This document shows positions 33,024-44,409 of a DNA stretch of 64,000 nt, piece by piece. The first letter of the stretch is position 1, and each line of letters begins with the position of its first letter. The DNA is from Myotis daubentonii (lineage: Eukaryota > Chordata > Mammalia > Chiroptera > Vespertilionidae): assembly GCF_963259705.1 (NCBI RefSeq), contig NC_081849.1, forward strand, positions 62,764,410 through 62,828,409, read 5' to 3'. Below the pieces are notes generated by a model. It was not told where the DNA came from, searched no databases, and saw nothing but the letters and a program-made list of their open reading frames with translations. The translations under genes were made by a program, and so were the position numbers.

Positions 33024-33226
33024 GCCCTAACTGGTTTTGCTCAGTGGATAGAGCGTCGGCCTGCGGACTGAAAGGTCCCAGGTTCGATTCCGGCCAAGGG
33101 CATGTACCTTGGTTGCAGGCACATCCCCAGTTGGGGATGTGCAGGAGGCAGCTGATTGATGTTTCTAACTCTCTATCCCTCTCCCTTCCTCTCTGTGAAA
33201 AATCAATAAAATATATATTTTTAAAA
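33024..33226 (+). mobile_element. Ves SINE with long target duplication
   Basis: Head GCCCTAACTGGTTTTGCTCA with B-box GGTTCGATTCC and a 3' tail of AATAAAATATATATTTTTAA. Flanked by a duplication of about 16 bp, AAGAATAAAATATTGTA. It is one of the best-kept copies in the window. Confidence 0.93.
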
Positions 33227-33886
33227 AAGAATAAAATATTGTAATTTTATAGTTAATCTAGTAGTTTATAAAATATTTTTTAGATGGAGAGATCTGTCTC
33301 ATGTTAGTATAACATAGTGCTATAATCTGAATTGTGTTTGATTACAGGACAGTGACTTTTAGCTGCAGTTCCTCATTGGAGTGGAACTGGTAGTGTGTGA
33401 GTTAAGGACAATCGTGGGTTGACACTAGTTAAACATGGCAGTGAATGGAAGCATTTCATGATGAATTAAGATCAACTAAATTTCCTTTTGTTTAAGTTAA
33501 ATCTTTATACCAATGAATATAGAGAATACACATCTTTTAAAAATTGAAGATACTCTTTATAGATTTTTAAATATTGATTTTACACATTATATTTTAGTGG
33601 AGTGTTTGTTTTATTAAAATATATGTCATGCCATAATACATACAAAGAAGAATATAATAAAACATGTCATCCAAAGATAACTTGGTCTTCCCCAGGCTTT
33701 TGCCTTAAAAAAGTAAAAAATAAAAAGCCGTTTGTTTTTAATTTTAGAAGAATGCTTACAATTCTCTGATTTTTCTGCATTCAAACAGTTTACTCTTTAC
33801 ACATGAGAGGTGCATTTTTGTAGGTTTTAATTTCTTTAATTGTTAATGCGTAGAGCTGCAGGACTAGCAATGCTCCCCAGTTCTCT

Positions 33887-34112
33887 CTCTCTCTCTTTTT
33901 AAAATATATTTCATTAATTTTTTACAGAGCGGAAGGGAGAGGGATAGAGAGTTAGAAACATCGATGAGAGAGAAACATCGATCAGCTGCCTCCTGCACAC
34001 TCCCCACGGGGGATGTGCCCGCAACCAAGGTACATGCCCTTGATCGGAATCGAACCTGGGACCCTTGAGTCCACAGCCCGACACTCTGTCCACTGAGGCA
34101 AACCGATTAGGG
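33887..34112 (-). mobile_element. Ves SINE
   Basis: Minus-strand copy with head CCCTAATCGGTTTGCCTCAG and a flanking duplication CCCCAGTTCTCT on both sides. Confidence 0.9.
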
Positions 34113-34199
34113 CCCCAGTTCTCTTTATCTCTATTTCTTGCTCCCCAGAGGCTGGCACTTTGAACTTCTTAGCTGATTTTCTTGCGTTTAGCTCCATAT

Positions 34200-35204
34200 C
34201 AGTAAATGGAATGCTTTTATGTTGCTGACTCTTGATTTTTCAGTTTTCATTACTTTTTATTTCTGCTTTTGCTTTTCCATTTCTAAGAGCTCTTGTACTT
34301 CCCCTGGATGTTCCTCTTCCATACCAATCTTACTGTCATTTCATGAATACAATATTCTCTTATTTCTCTGAGATATTTACTGGCTGTTTTCTTCACTCTG
34401 ACTAGTTTCAAGTAGATTGTACCTGTTTGGTTGTTTATTCTTATTTATCTTTCATGTTGTAGGCTTTCCTCGGCATCTAATATCCCAGGGTTGTTAGCTC
34501 GTTGTTAAGAGTGGGGAAGCTCTGTTTGCATGTTGAGCTCCTCTGTAGCCATTCTGTGACCGGGTTGTGTGGGGTTAATACCTGACCTTGTTGTCTGTGT
34601 CTTTCCTCTCAGGCTGGTCATACTCTCTAGCATATACCCTTCACATCTGCCTGGAAGGCAAAGGCCAGGCCAAATGCTTTGGTAGTCAAAGGGGTGAAGC
34701 AGGTGAAGGTGGTGTCTCAGTATTCAGCAGTCCCATTTCCCATGATTTCATTGACCTGTACACTTTTTATCTTACTTTCTCCAGAATGTAAACCTCTATT
34801 TTTCAGTCCTGTGTGAGCGGACTGAAGGGTGAGCGGCCAGCAATTATTACCCTGCAAGGAGAATGGGGTTGAATTATTGATAAGTAGTTAATGAAAATCT
34901 AAGCAAATATATAGTAATTCCAAGACAATGGATATACAGGAATAGAGAAAGGTAACTGCAGTTGAGTAGAGAGTGGACGGGCTGATGAACACTGACCTAG
35001 TATTACCTGGTCTCCTTATTGTAGTTCACCTCACCTCAAGTAACTCATGCTCCTAATTCCTGAGCCTTGGGAAGATTTTGTTTTATGAATGGAATTTTCT
35101 GCTTTTCTAGCAGCTACTTTAGAGTTTGGCCACTTTGGGTCTGCTAAATCAGTTACTCTTTTGTCCATATGTTTTATAACTTTCTTTGTTGTTTTCTGTT
35201 TGTT
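34200..35204. other. Intron 1, ancient repeat and unassigned sequence
   Basis: The part at about 34230-34540 (TTCCATTTCTAAGAGCTCTT, TGTTGTAGGCTTTCCTCGGC) resembles a widespread LINE-derived repeat that I cannot name securely. The rest is unremarkable and no exon is supported. Confidence 0.4.
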
Positions 35205-35485
35205 TTGTTAAATATGTTTTTATTAATTTCAGAGATAAAGGGAGAGGGAGAGAGAGAGAGAAACATCAGTGATGAGAGAGAATAATTAAAGGGCTGCCTC
35301 CTGCATGCCTTCTACTGGGGATCGAGTCCGCAACCCAGGCATGTGCCCTGACTGGGTATTGAACCGTGACCTTCTGGTTCATAGGAATGATAAGTAATAG
35401 AATTGTGCAGCGATATTTGGGGGCTAAGAATAGGAAGAAGGAATATGCAATATGTTCAACCACTGAGCCATGCCGGCTGGGCCTG
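35205..35485 (-). mobile_element. Ves SINE carrying a foreign insert
   Basis: The tail (TTATTAATTTCAGAGATAAA) and head (GCCCAGCCGGCATGGCTCAG) are both present, but about 70 bp at 35386-35456 interrupts the head. The insert matches part of 29484-29582. Confidence 0.8.
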
Positions 35486-35596
35486 AAGTTTTTATGGATG
35501 TGTTCATATTTGGCTCTTTTTCATTCTTTCTGCTCTGCACTTGGCAAGCCTTTCATCCTGAAGTTTTGTTTGTCATTTAAAACTCAGGGACGTTTT

Positions 35597-35838
35597 GTCC
35601 AAGCCAGTTTGGCCAAGTGGATAGCGCGTTGGCCCACATGCTGAAGGGTCCCAGGTTTCATTCCAGTCAATGGCACGTATCTCCGATGCAGGCTCTATCC
35701 TCCGCCCTGGGAAGGCGACCAATCAGTGTCTTACTCTCTCACATTGATGCTTCTCTCTCTCTTGCTCCCCCTCCCTTCCACTCTCTCTAGAAATTAAAGA
35801 AAAAATATCCTCAAGTGAAAATTAACAAAATAAAACCA
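35597..35838 (+). mobile_element. Ves SINE
   Basis: Plus-strand head AAGCCAGTTTGGCCAAGTGG, CT-rich body and A-rich tail with AAATATCCTCAAGTGAAAAT. Confidence 0.85.
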
Positions 35839-35849
35839 AAAAACGCAGG

Positions 35850-38036
35850 GACATTTTTTTCTATTATTTCTTCAGCTATTTCTTTCCCATCTTGTCTCTG
35901 ATCTTGTCTTGTGAAGCTCCTGATGGGCACTGTTGGACTTGGCCTATATGTTTTCAGTTTTCTCATATTTCCCATCTTTTCCTATTTGTTCTGCATTTGG
36001 GAGTTTACTCTATTAGCAGTTTCAATTTTATTCTGTCATTTAGTGTGATGTTTGATTTTTAAACAGTGTGACAATCTTTTTAACTGCCAGGAACTTCTTC
36101 CTGTTCTGGAGTTGCTCCATTTTCTCCCTCTTACTGGCCCATTCCTTTGAGTGTAAAAGTCTCTCACGGACCTCTGAGAATGCTCGTAAAAATGAATTGT
36201 AAAGTTCTGTCCTCAGCACCATCTGTTTCCCCCTAGTTTAGTCTTTTCAGCTCTGTCTACTGTCACTGATATTTTCTTCAAATGTCTGGTGATCTGGAAT
36301 AGCTGGATTGTATTTGTAAGTGAGGGACTAGGTTGGTTAGTGGAGAATATCTGTCTGGTGAGGATCTCCTCTGTAGTTGTGCAGGCAGCCCTCTCTGAAA
36401 TGGGGGCGGTGAGTAGGACTGAGTGAGTGGTGAGCCCACAACCCAGGCAGCTTCTCCTTTACACTTGTAGGCAAGAGCAGGTGAGCAAGCTGGGAGCCCT
36501 CGTAACAGCTAAATTAAGAACTTACCTGAGGTAGAACATATTAATATTAATGCAATGCTTTAAGTTGGCAGAAGAGAAGGGGAGACAGTGGTACTACCCC
36601 TGGAGTGTTAGGAAGGGCAAAGGGAGGTTTGGTTGTCATAATTATGGGACACGGCAGGCATCTATCTGGTGGAGAACAGTCCAGTGCAGAGAGAATATTT
36701 GCTCCCCAAATGCCAAGAGTTTGCTGTTTGAGAAACACTGCTTTAGGGTACTCACTCCTGGACAGTCTTTTCCCTGCACCCCGCGTCCTTTAGTTCCTTT
36801 ATGAAGAACCAGATTCACCTCAGCCTCTCACTCCACATCCGCGTTAGGAACCCTTCCCCGTGCCGGACAAACAGCCAGTATCTCTGGAAAGAACTTGGGG
36901 CTGGTTCGGCCAGAGAGTGAGCTCTTGCGAATGGGGTTCCTCAATTGCCCTGCTCCCCCGCTGTGCCTGTCCTTTCCCTTTGTTGACGCCAAGCTTAGCG
37001 TCTCCCTAAGAGTGCTTTGGGAAGTACAGCTCCACATTTTGTCTCACGGTGTGAAATGTTGACCTTGCATTCAAGAACTTCAGTAGGAGGAGCTGAGTGT
37101 GGTTATTTCTATTAGGGTGCCTTCCACTGGTATCTCCCTTCTTTTCCATCTCGTCACCCTGCCATCTCCATCAAAGAAAGAGTTAAAACACTTGACTCCT
37201 TCCCTGTACTCCCTCGATGTTAATAATGCAATAGGAAGTGTTGTTCTAGGAATTTCCCATGTATTATTTAACAGCAACAGCCCTGTGAGATAGACAGACA
37301 CATTGTCATTCTCCTCTTAGCAGGTGGAAGACACTGCCTGGGGAGGTTAAGCATTTACTCAGGTTTTCAGGACTAGTTACGTGGCAGTGTCCAGGCCCTT
37401 AACCACTGTGCTGTACCATCTAACTGTGACTCCTTCCTAGTGTCCTTATCATTGTGCTTCATACACATGTTTACACATTCTGTTCTACTCTACCAGATTG
37501 AATTTGGGGGGAAAGAGAGTATCTCTGTATTCTTCAACATTTGACATTTATGTGTGGCCTATAAGCACTCAATTAATGTTGACCAAGTTAACTGAGCACC
37601 TCGAAAATGTTTCTTTTCTTCTTTGATTCAGTATAACCAAATTAGAATTTCCAGATATTAGAGCTAAGGTATTGGCAGCATATGTCATCTTATAGAAAAC
37701 AGTTGTTTTATTGACATAACTAATGGTTTACAAGAAGAACTTGGCTGTCATGGTCCAGTCAATTGTGTGAAAATGGTTTTGTCAAAATTTAACCTCAAAG
37801 AAACCTCAATTGATCCACATTTCAGTAGGCTCTTTTTTTCTATATCACTCCTTGGAAATGTATTTTTAAAAGAATTTTGCTGCTCTACTGCAAATACATT
37901 AGAAGTAACCTAACTAACTTTTAGGGACCTTCTTTGAAGGTAGGCTTAAATCTTTCCAAATGCACATAGAATGAGATTTTGTTTTTCATATCCTGGATTC
38001 TGTAAATTGTACAGCATGGTCCCAGTGAAATAATTA
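35850..38036. other. Intron 1, no gene seen
   Basis: 35855-36330 looks like the same ancient LINE-derived repeat class as 34230. The remainder up to the Helitron is unique-looking; no splice-supported exon. Confidence 0.4.
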
Positions 38037-39320
38037 TCCTATCTAATAAAAGAGAAACATGGTAATTGGCGTACAACCGCTACCCTTCCCATTGGCTAAT
38101 CAGTGAGATATGCAAATTAACTGCCAGCCAAGATGGTGGCCGGCAGCCAGGCAGCTTGAAACTAACATGAGGCTTGCTTGCTTCAGTGACAGAGGACTCC
38201 AACGTTCCCCCCGCTGCAGGCCTCTGAGCTGCAACTCTAAGCAACTATGTTGCGAATAAAGAAGCTAAACAAAACCCCAGAAGCCTGCTTTATTCCTCCG
38301 GGTGTCAGCCAGCAGGATTGCAACATTGTAAGCAAAGGCCAGAAACCTACTTTCAGCAGTGGAGGCCTAAGAGCTGGAGCCAAGCCTCAAAGCTAAAGCT
38401 AGCCCAGAATAAAAAAATAAAAATAAATAAAGAAAAAAAGGAGCAGTTGGGAGCTTCAGTCACGCACCAGCCTGAAAACAGCCCTCAGCCCCTCACCCAG
38501 ACTGGCCAGGCACCCCAGTGGGGACCCCCACCCTGAAGGGTGTGTGACCAGCTGCAAATAGCCATCATCCCCTCACCCAGGCTGGCCAGGCACCCCAGTG
38601 GGGACCCCCACCCTGAAGGATGTGTGACCAGCTGCAAACAGCCATCATCCCCTTACCCAGGCTGGCCAGGCACCCCAGTGGGGACCCCCACCCTGATCCA
38701 GGACACCCTTCAGGGCAAACCAGCCGGCACCCACCCGTGCACCAGGCCTCTACCCTATATAGTAAAAGGGTAATATGCCTCCCAGCACTGGGATCAGCAG
38801 AGCCGCGAGGCCTCCCGGCACCGGGATCAGCATGACGGGGCAGCGCCCAAACCCCCTGATCAGCCCTGCTCTGTGCCTGATAGGGGGGAACTCCCCAACC
38901 ACCTGATCGCCCTGCGGCTGTGTGTGTGACAGGGTGCGGCGCCCCAACCCCCTGATTGGCCCTGCTCTGTGCGTGACAGGGGGTGGCGCCGCAACCTCCC
39001 CATCCACCCTGCCTTGAGTGTGACGGGACGGTGCCCCAACCCCCCAATCGGCCCTACCCTGAGCGTCACTGAGGGTGGCATCACAACCTCCTGATCGCCC
39101 TGCTCTGTGCATGACAGGGGGTGGCGCCCCAACTCCCCAATTGGCCCTGCTCTGAGCCCGACCAGGGGCTGCACCTGGGATTGGGCCTGCCCTCTGCCAC
39201 CTGGGAGCAGGCCTAAGCCAGCAGGTCGTTATCTCCCGAGGGGTTCCAGACTGCGAGAGGGCACAGGCCGGGCTGAGGGACCCCCCCGAGTGCACAAATT
39301 TTTGTGCACCGGGCCTCTAG
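38037..39320 (+). mobile_element. Composite (dimeric) Helitron
   Basis: Outer ends A|TCCTATCTAATAAAAGAG and GTGCAC hairpin plus CTAG|T are intact. The inner fusion at 38752 reads GCACCAGGCCTCTACCCTAT. Same module order as 21713, but the 47-bp array (about 38837-39165) has only about seven units. Confidence 0.87.
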
Positions 39321-40129
39321 TTTTATCTATGAAATTCTTGCAGAAATAATTTTTAACATCTTATGAAAACTTAATTTACCTGCCATTTTCAATAGGGAAT
39401 TCAGTTTGTTGAATTGGCATCAATATACCACCAAATGTGCTTATTACAAAAGGACTTTTAATATTAAAATAAGCTCTAGTTCTAATTTATTAAGACTAGT
39501 TTATTTAATTCTAAAACTTGGTAGAAATGCTTATGTAAACAATTCTAGAAAGCTTTTAGAACAGAATATAGGTGGGTAAATACCATGCGTTTTATTAAAT
39601 TTGCTTCACATACTGAACTATATTGTAGAAAGTTAGAGACTAGATTTATACTTAAGAAGTATTTTTGCCATTTTAGTAGGCTAACCATTGAGAGAGATAC
39701 CACATCCTTTTTTATGGCTTGTACAATTTGTGAGAAATTGATAGCTTTAAGAATACTGCTTTCTAAACACCGCATTTTGCTGATTCCAAGTATTATGGAG
39801 ACATTTTACTTTATAAATAACATTTAATTAAAAAACTAGTCTTAATTTTGGTAACAGGACAATGTTGCCTTTTTGTAACTGAGACTTTATTATGGAGAAT
39901 TTAGGATGTACCAGACTGTGGTCTAGTTGCTGGGAATGAAGATTTGAACAAGACAGACATGATTTCTGTGCTCATCAGAGTTAGTTTAGAAAGGAAATTA
40001 TACATTAAACACCGAAAATTGTACAGGTTTGTCAGAGTTATGAAAATATACTATATTAGGAGACTTTATCTTAATTGGGGAAGCGAGGGACATAGGTATT
40101 CTGCTCCTGAAGGGTGCCAATGAATTAGA
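39321..40129. other. Intron 1, no feature seen
   Basis: AT-rich unique-looking sequence. Confidence 0.45.
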
Positions 40130-41250
40130 TACATAAAGGTGGTTTCCTTCTATTCTTGCTGTGGTAAAATTTTCCATTAGGACTGAGTTTGAGTTTTATT
40201 TGACATATTAGATGCATTGAGATGATTGTGGGGTTTTTTTTTCCCCTTATACTGTGAACATATATTAAAGTACATTATGTACTTTTAAAATGTTGAACCA
40301 TCTTTATATTACTAGGATAAACTATAGTTGACTCTTAATTGTTATTTTTAAAGACATTGTTATATTCAGTTTGTCGATATGTTTAAGACATTTGCATATA
40401 TGCTCATCAGTGAGTTTAGTTTATAATTTTCTTTGAGTTTTGAAGTCCACATAGGACTTGGAAAGATTTCGATCCTTTCTATGTTTTATTTTAAAAACAT
40501 GAATTATCTATTTCTTCAAGGTTTTATAGGCTGTATTCTTAAATCTGTCTAGGGCTAATGTCTTTATAAAAGGTTACCTTTGAAAACCTTTGCAATTTCT
40601 CCTATTTTGAACTATTTTCATTTTTATCTCGTTCTTCTAAACTTCAACAATTAACATTTTCAGAGAAAATATCTACCTCACTAAATTTTAAATAAAGTTC
40701 TTTGTGTTTTCTTTTTAATCTTTATGCCTGCAATTATTTTCTCATTGCATTTCTAATATTACTTATGTCTTTTCTTATTGTAATCAGACTAGCCAAGTAT
40801 TTGTCTATTTTTATTGGTCTTTTGAAAAAGCCAGCTTATTGACCAAATCTATGGTTCTTTATTTTTGAATTGATTTCGCCTTTCCCTATTATTAATTCCT
40901 TTGTTTTTCTATTTCTGAATTTCCCGTTACCTTACAAATTTTAGTCTTTCATGATCCATAGTGGTTTTCTCATACTTTCTCTCTTATTGCCCTTTTCTAG
41001 TGGGAGAATTCTTCAATTTGATCTTCCCACACATTATAACTTAATCTTTTTTTCTTTATCCGTTTTGCTTTCTTTTCTCTCCCTAACACATCCCCAAGTA
41101 ATTCTGTTTCTTTGTCAGATAATGCTTTTGTTTGTTGAATTAGCTGAGTTGCATTCATGCTGCTCGTTTTTATAAGTGTTTTGTGATTCTTGATTTGTTC
41201 ATATTTGTAATTGAAGGGTCTAGATTAAATATATTAATTTTTCTACAGCT
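40130..41250 (-). mobile_element. Old LINE-1 ORF2 remnant
   Basis: Reads antisense to LINE-1 reverse transcriptase coding sequence (for example TTGGTCTTTTGAAAAAGCCA and AAAATGTTGAACCATCTTTA). Many stops and frameshifts; inactive. Confidence 0.7.
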
Positions 41251-41315
41251 CAAACAGGAATCCCACTTATATGTCATTGAATCTAGCTTCTGATTAAAGG
41301 GTCTGTCCTCTAGTG

Positions 41316-41538
41316 CTGCGGTTCTCAACCTGTGGGTCGCGACCCCTTTGGGGGTCGAACGACCCTTTCACAGGGGTCGCCTAAGACCATTGGAAAACAC
41401 GTATATAATTACATATTGTTTTTGTGACTAATCACTATGCTTCCATTATGTTCAATTTGTAACAATGAAATTGGGGGTCACCACAACATGAGGAACTGTA
41501 TTAAAGGGTCGCGGCATTAGGAAGGTTGGGAACCACTG
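41316..41538 (+). mobile_element. Non-autonomous hAT element (223 bp)
   Basis: Left end CTGCGGTTCTCAACCTGTGG, right end GGGAACCACTG. The 8-bp target duplication CTCTAGTG is perfect (41308-41315, 41539-41546). Same length and same internal deletion as the copy at 4260. Confidence 0.92.
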
Positions 41539-43291
41539 CTCTAGTGATTATGTAGGAGGAGAGGAACTTGCAAAAATCTGACCTTCTGAGCTTTGGGACT
41601 TTTCCTTTCTTCCTGGAATCTCCGAGTACACTGGGACACTTCCCTGTTTCTCTGGCTCCCACCCAGTTTTGCAAGGTTCCCACTACAGAGAACTTCTAAC
41701 TCATATATTAAGCTTTTACATACTCTAGAGTCGCCTTGTAGTTATCCATGTCTGAGTAATTATAGATTCAGTTAACGTTTTAATAATTTATAAGGTTAAT
41801 TATCTCTCATATCTTATATATTTTCTCATTATTTTGTCATATGTTTAGGGTAATTTAGTTTAATTGTGTTTTTTAATAATTCATGTTATTAGACAACTAA
41901 TTTATAAAGTCAGACCAGTAAATTGGCTTGTTAGGGGAAACCATTCCTCCATACTGTCACATCTCACCTCAGTAAAAGAGGGGGCATGGGGTTATGCCGG
42001 GTGTCAAGCACATTTATTCACAACAGAGTATAGAGCAAAGGTGTTAGGGCAGACCCTTGCATGGCAGGGAAGTCGTGGTAATGTTTTGGCATCCTGGTTT
42101 AACCGGAGCCTCAGGTAACTTGTTCTGCACCTCCCCACCACCTCCCCTAACCTCCCCGCCAATTTCTGTCTGCCTGTCCCACCAGTCAACCCTGAGATGC
42201 CCCAAATAGGTCCCATTTACCCATGTACAAAGGGGAGTACGGAAGACACAAAGTCCCCTCACCCCAACTTTCACCTTTGGGATTGAATAGCTTGGAGCAG
42301 GGACAGTGAACTGTGATAAGAACCAAGTGAGGACTTTGAAAGAAGCATGGACAGAAGCATTAAGAATGATATCTGACTGCAACTTCAGAAAAAAAGTGCA
42401 CCAGGGGAAAATAAAGTCTCCGCAGATGTTCTGAAACTGCCTGTAAGAAAGGGCTGGGATGGATCATCTGAGCTTTGGACTCAATGGGGTTTGGCTGGTC
42501 CTGTCTGCGCCTGCTGAGCCGGATGCTCTGGGGGCTGCCTGCAAGCCCAGTGCAGTCTGCTTGGCTCCATCTTCAGCGGGAGTCCTTCAGCTCCCTCACG
42601 GAGCACTCCCCCGTGTGTGACAGCTGTCCACGAAGCTCTGCAACTCGCGCAAGTGCCCAAGTGCTGCACGTTTACTCTTCTGACTGTTGGGGAGACTTCA
42701 GGAGATTGGGTTAGGTCTTTGGCTGCTGACGGGTATTGTTGCTGAGAGCTTTCACTTTGTGCTTTGGCCAGGGTGGCTCACAGCAGTGCCTGCTGATAGC
42801 GCGGGCTCTCTCTGTTTGCAGACCCGTGTCCCACAGAGGGGCATTCCAACAGGGTGTCAAGGAGGCACACCCTCGAAAGGGATACCGGTGTTTCAGAGAC
42901 CTAGCAGGCAGGGGCAGGAGTTCTTGCTCATTAGGAATGGGACCCGGCATGGATGGCATCCGGAGCTCTCATCCTGCGCGGGCAGTGAGTGTGCTGATTT
43001 CCGGGATTTCCGGCTGTAGCAGTCCCGGCTGGGGTTGCTACTTGATACACTGAAGCCTGAGTAGTTGAGTGTGTCTCCACTCTCAAGTCTTTGGGGGCAT
43101 GCGTCCCACAGGGACATGAGGTCTTCAAGATTTCATGGAAAAGTACATGATTTGCTTCTTCACAAAAATAAACAGCCATACAAACACCTGGCTGCTGTCG
43201 ACCTTCCCCAGCATCTCATTCACCCTGAACAGCCAGTTGCTGCCAGTTTCCAGGGCTACCCACCCAGTGCAGAACTTCATGGGTTTACTGC
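41539..43291. other. Intron 1, no gene seen
   Basis: GC rises between about 42470 and 43090 and several open frames occur, but none resembles a known protein and none is bounded by convincing splice sites. Confidence 0.4.
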
Positions 43292-43530
43292 AGCGATTTT
43301 CAACCTTATTCATCTGATAGCACATAAACTAATTATTAAAATTCTGCAGCACCAATCTGACCCCCCAAAAAAAGTATAATTTTAATTCATTCGCACCAGA
43401 TGGCTATTGTTTTGTTGGCTGTTGTTTCTTTATTTGACAATCTACGTGAAAAGAGGTCACTGCCCCTGACTGAGTAGTCAGGTATTGCATGTTTTAAAAA
43501 TCAGTGTGGCACACTATTGCCCTGTACTGT
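43292..43530 (+). mobile_element. hAT-like element, right end lost
   Basis: The left end GCAGCGATTTTCAACCTTAT and the interior (ATAGCACATAAACTAATTAT, ATTTGACAATCTACGTGAAA) match, in inverted order, the interrupted element at 56653-57172. The right terminus is not visible. Confidence 0.5.
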
Positions 43531-43808
43531 CCGCTCAGCTTTCCTGGAGCTCCTTGGCCATTTCCTCACGGGGGAAAACCAAGCCAGACTTGGCCAGAAA
43601 CATGGCTGTGTGGGCAGGTCTAGTATTCTAACAGAAAATAAATAGATAATGTCTAAGTGGGTAAATTAAAAAGTAGCAATGTGGGCATTTATCCAGAAAC
43701 ATAGATGTGATTAAAAGAAATTTAAAATCAAAGTAGTTACTTTTGGAGAGGTGGGATAAGTTGGAGAGGGGCAGATAGTATGGAACAGAGAACTGCTATA
43801 TTTCATTA

Positions 43809-44209
43809 CTAGAGGCCCGGTGTATGAAAATTTGTGCACTTGGCGGCGGGGGGCGGGGGGGGGATCTCTTCAGACCAGCCTATGCCCTCTCGCAGTCTGG
43901 GACCCCTCGGGGGATGTCCACCTGCCAGCTTAGGCCCACTCCCCAGGGGATCGGGCCTAAGCTGCAGTCGGACATCCTTAGCGCTGCTAAGGAGGTGGGA
44001 GAGGCTCCTGCCACCTCTTCTGCGTTCGCAGCCATCAGCCCAGCTTGTGGCTGAGCAGAGCTCCCCCTGTGGGAGCTCACTGACCACCAGGGGGCAGCTC
44101 CTGCGTTGAGCATCTGCCCCCTGGTGGTCAGTGCACATCATAGTGACCAGTGTTCCTGGTCATTCCGCCTTTAGGGTCAATTTGCATATTACCCTTTTAT
44201 TATATAGGA
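43809..44209 (-). mobile_element. Non-autonomous Helitron with CTCF-like pair
   Basis: Full-length minus-strand copy, TCCTATATAATAAAAGGGTA to GTGCACAAATTTTCATACAC hairpin and CTAG, between A and T. It contains a perfect 19-bp inverted pair, ACTGACCACCAGGGGGCAG at 44079-44097 and its complement at 44114-44132. Confidence 0.9.
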
Positions 44210-44409
44210 TAAGCCACTTAGTAATACAATTTGACTTTTAATGTTTATGTTTTATTTTAATAAAAGTAGAAAATATTACAATAAGACAACTACAATATTA
44301 GTAGACTTATTCTAAAGAATTATGAAGAGATAAAATTAGTAAAATTGAATAAAATGAAGACTGATACTGAATGAAGTGTGGCGAAGGCGGGGTCGGGGGC
44401 GGTCCTAGC

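Noticed and set aside
33024..33110. tRNA gene
   Set aside because: A-box and B-box like sequences belong to the head of a Ves SINE with flanking target duplication; the same head recurs many times.
41939..43110. Possible exon-rich segment because of higher GC and several open frames
   Set aside because: No frame shows a recognisable protein and no paired splice sites agree with a reading frame.
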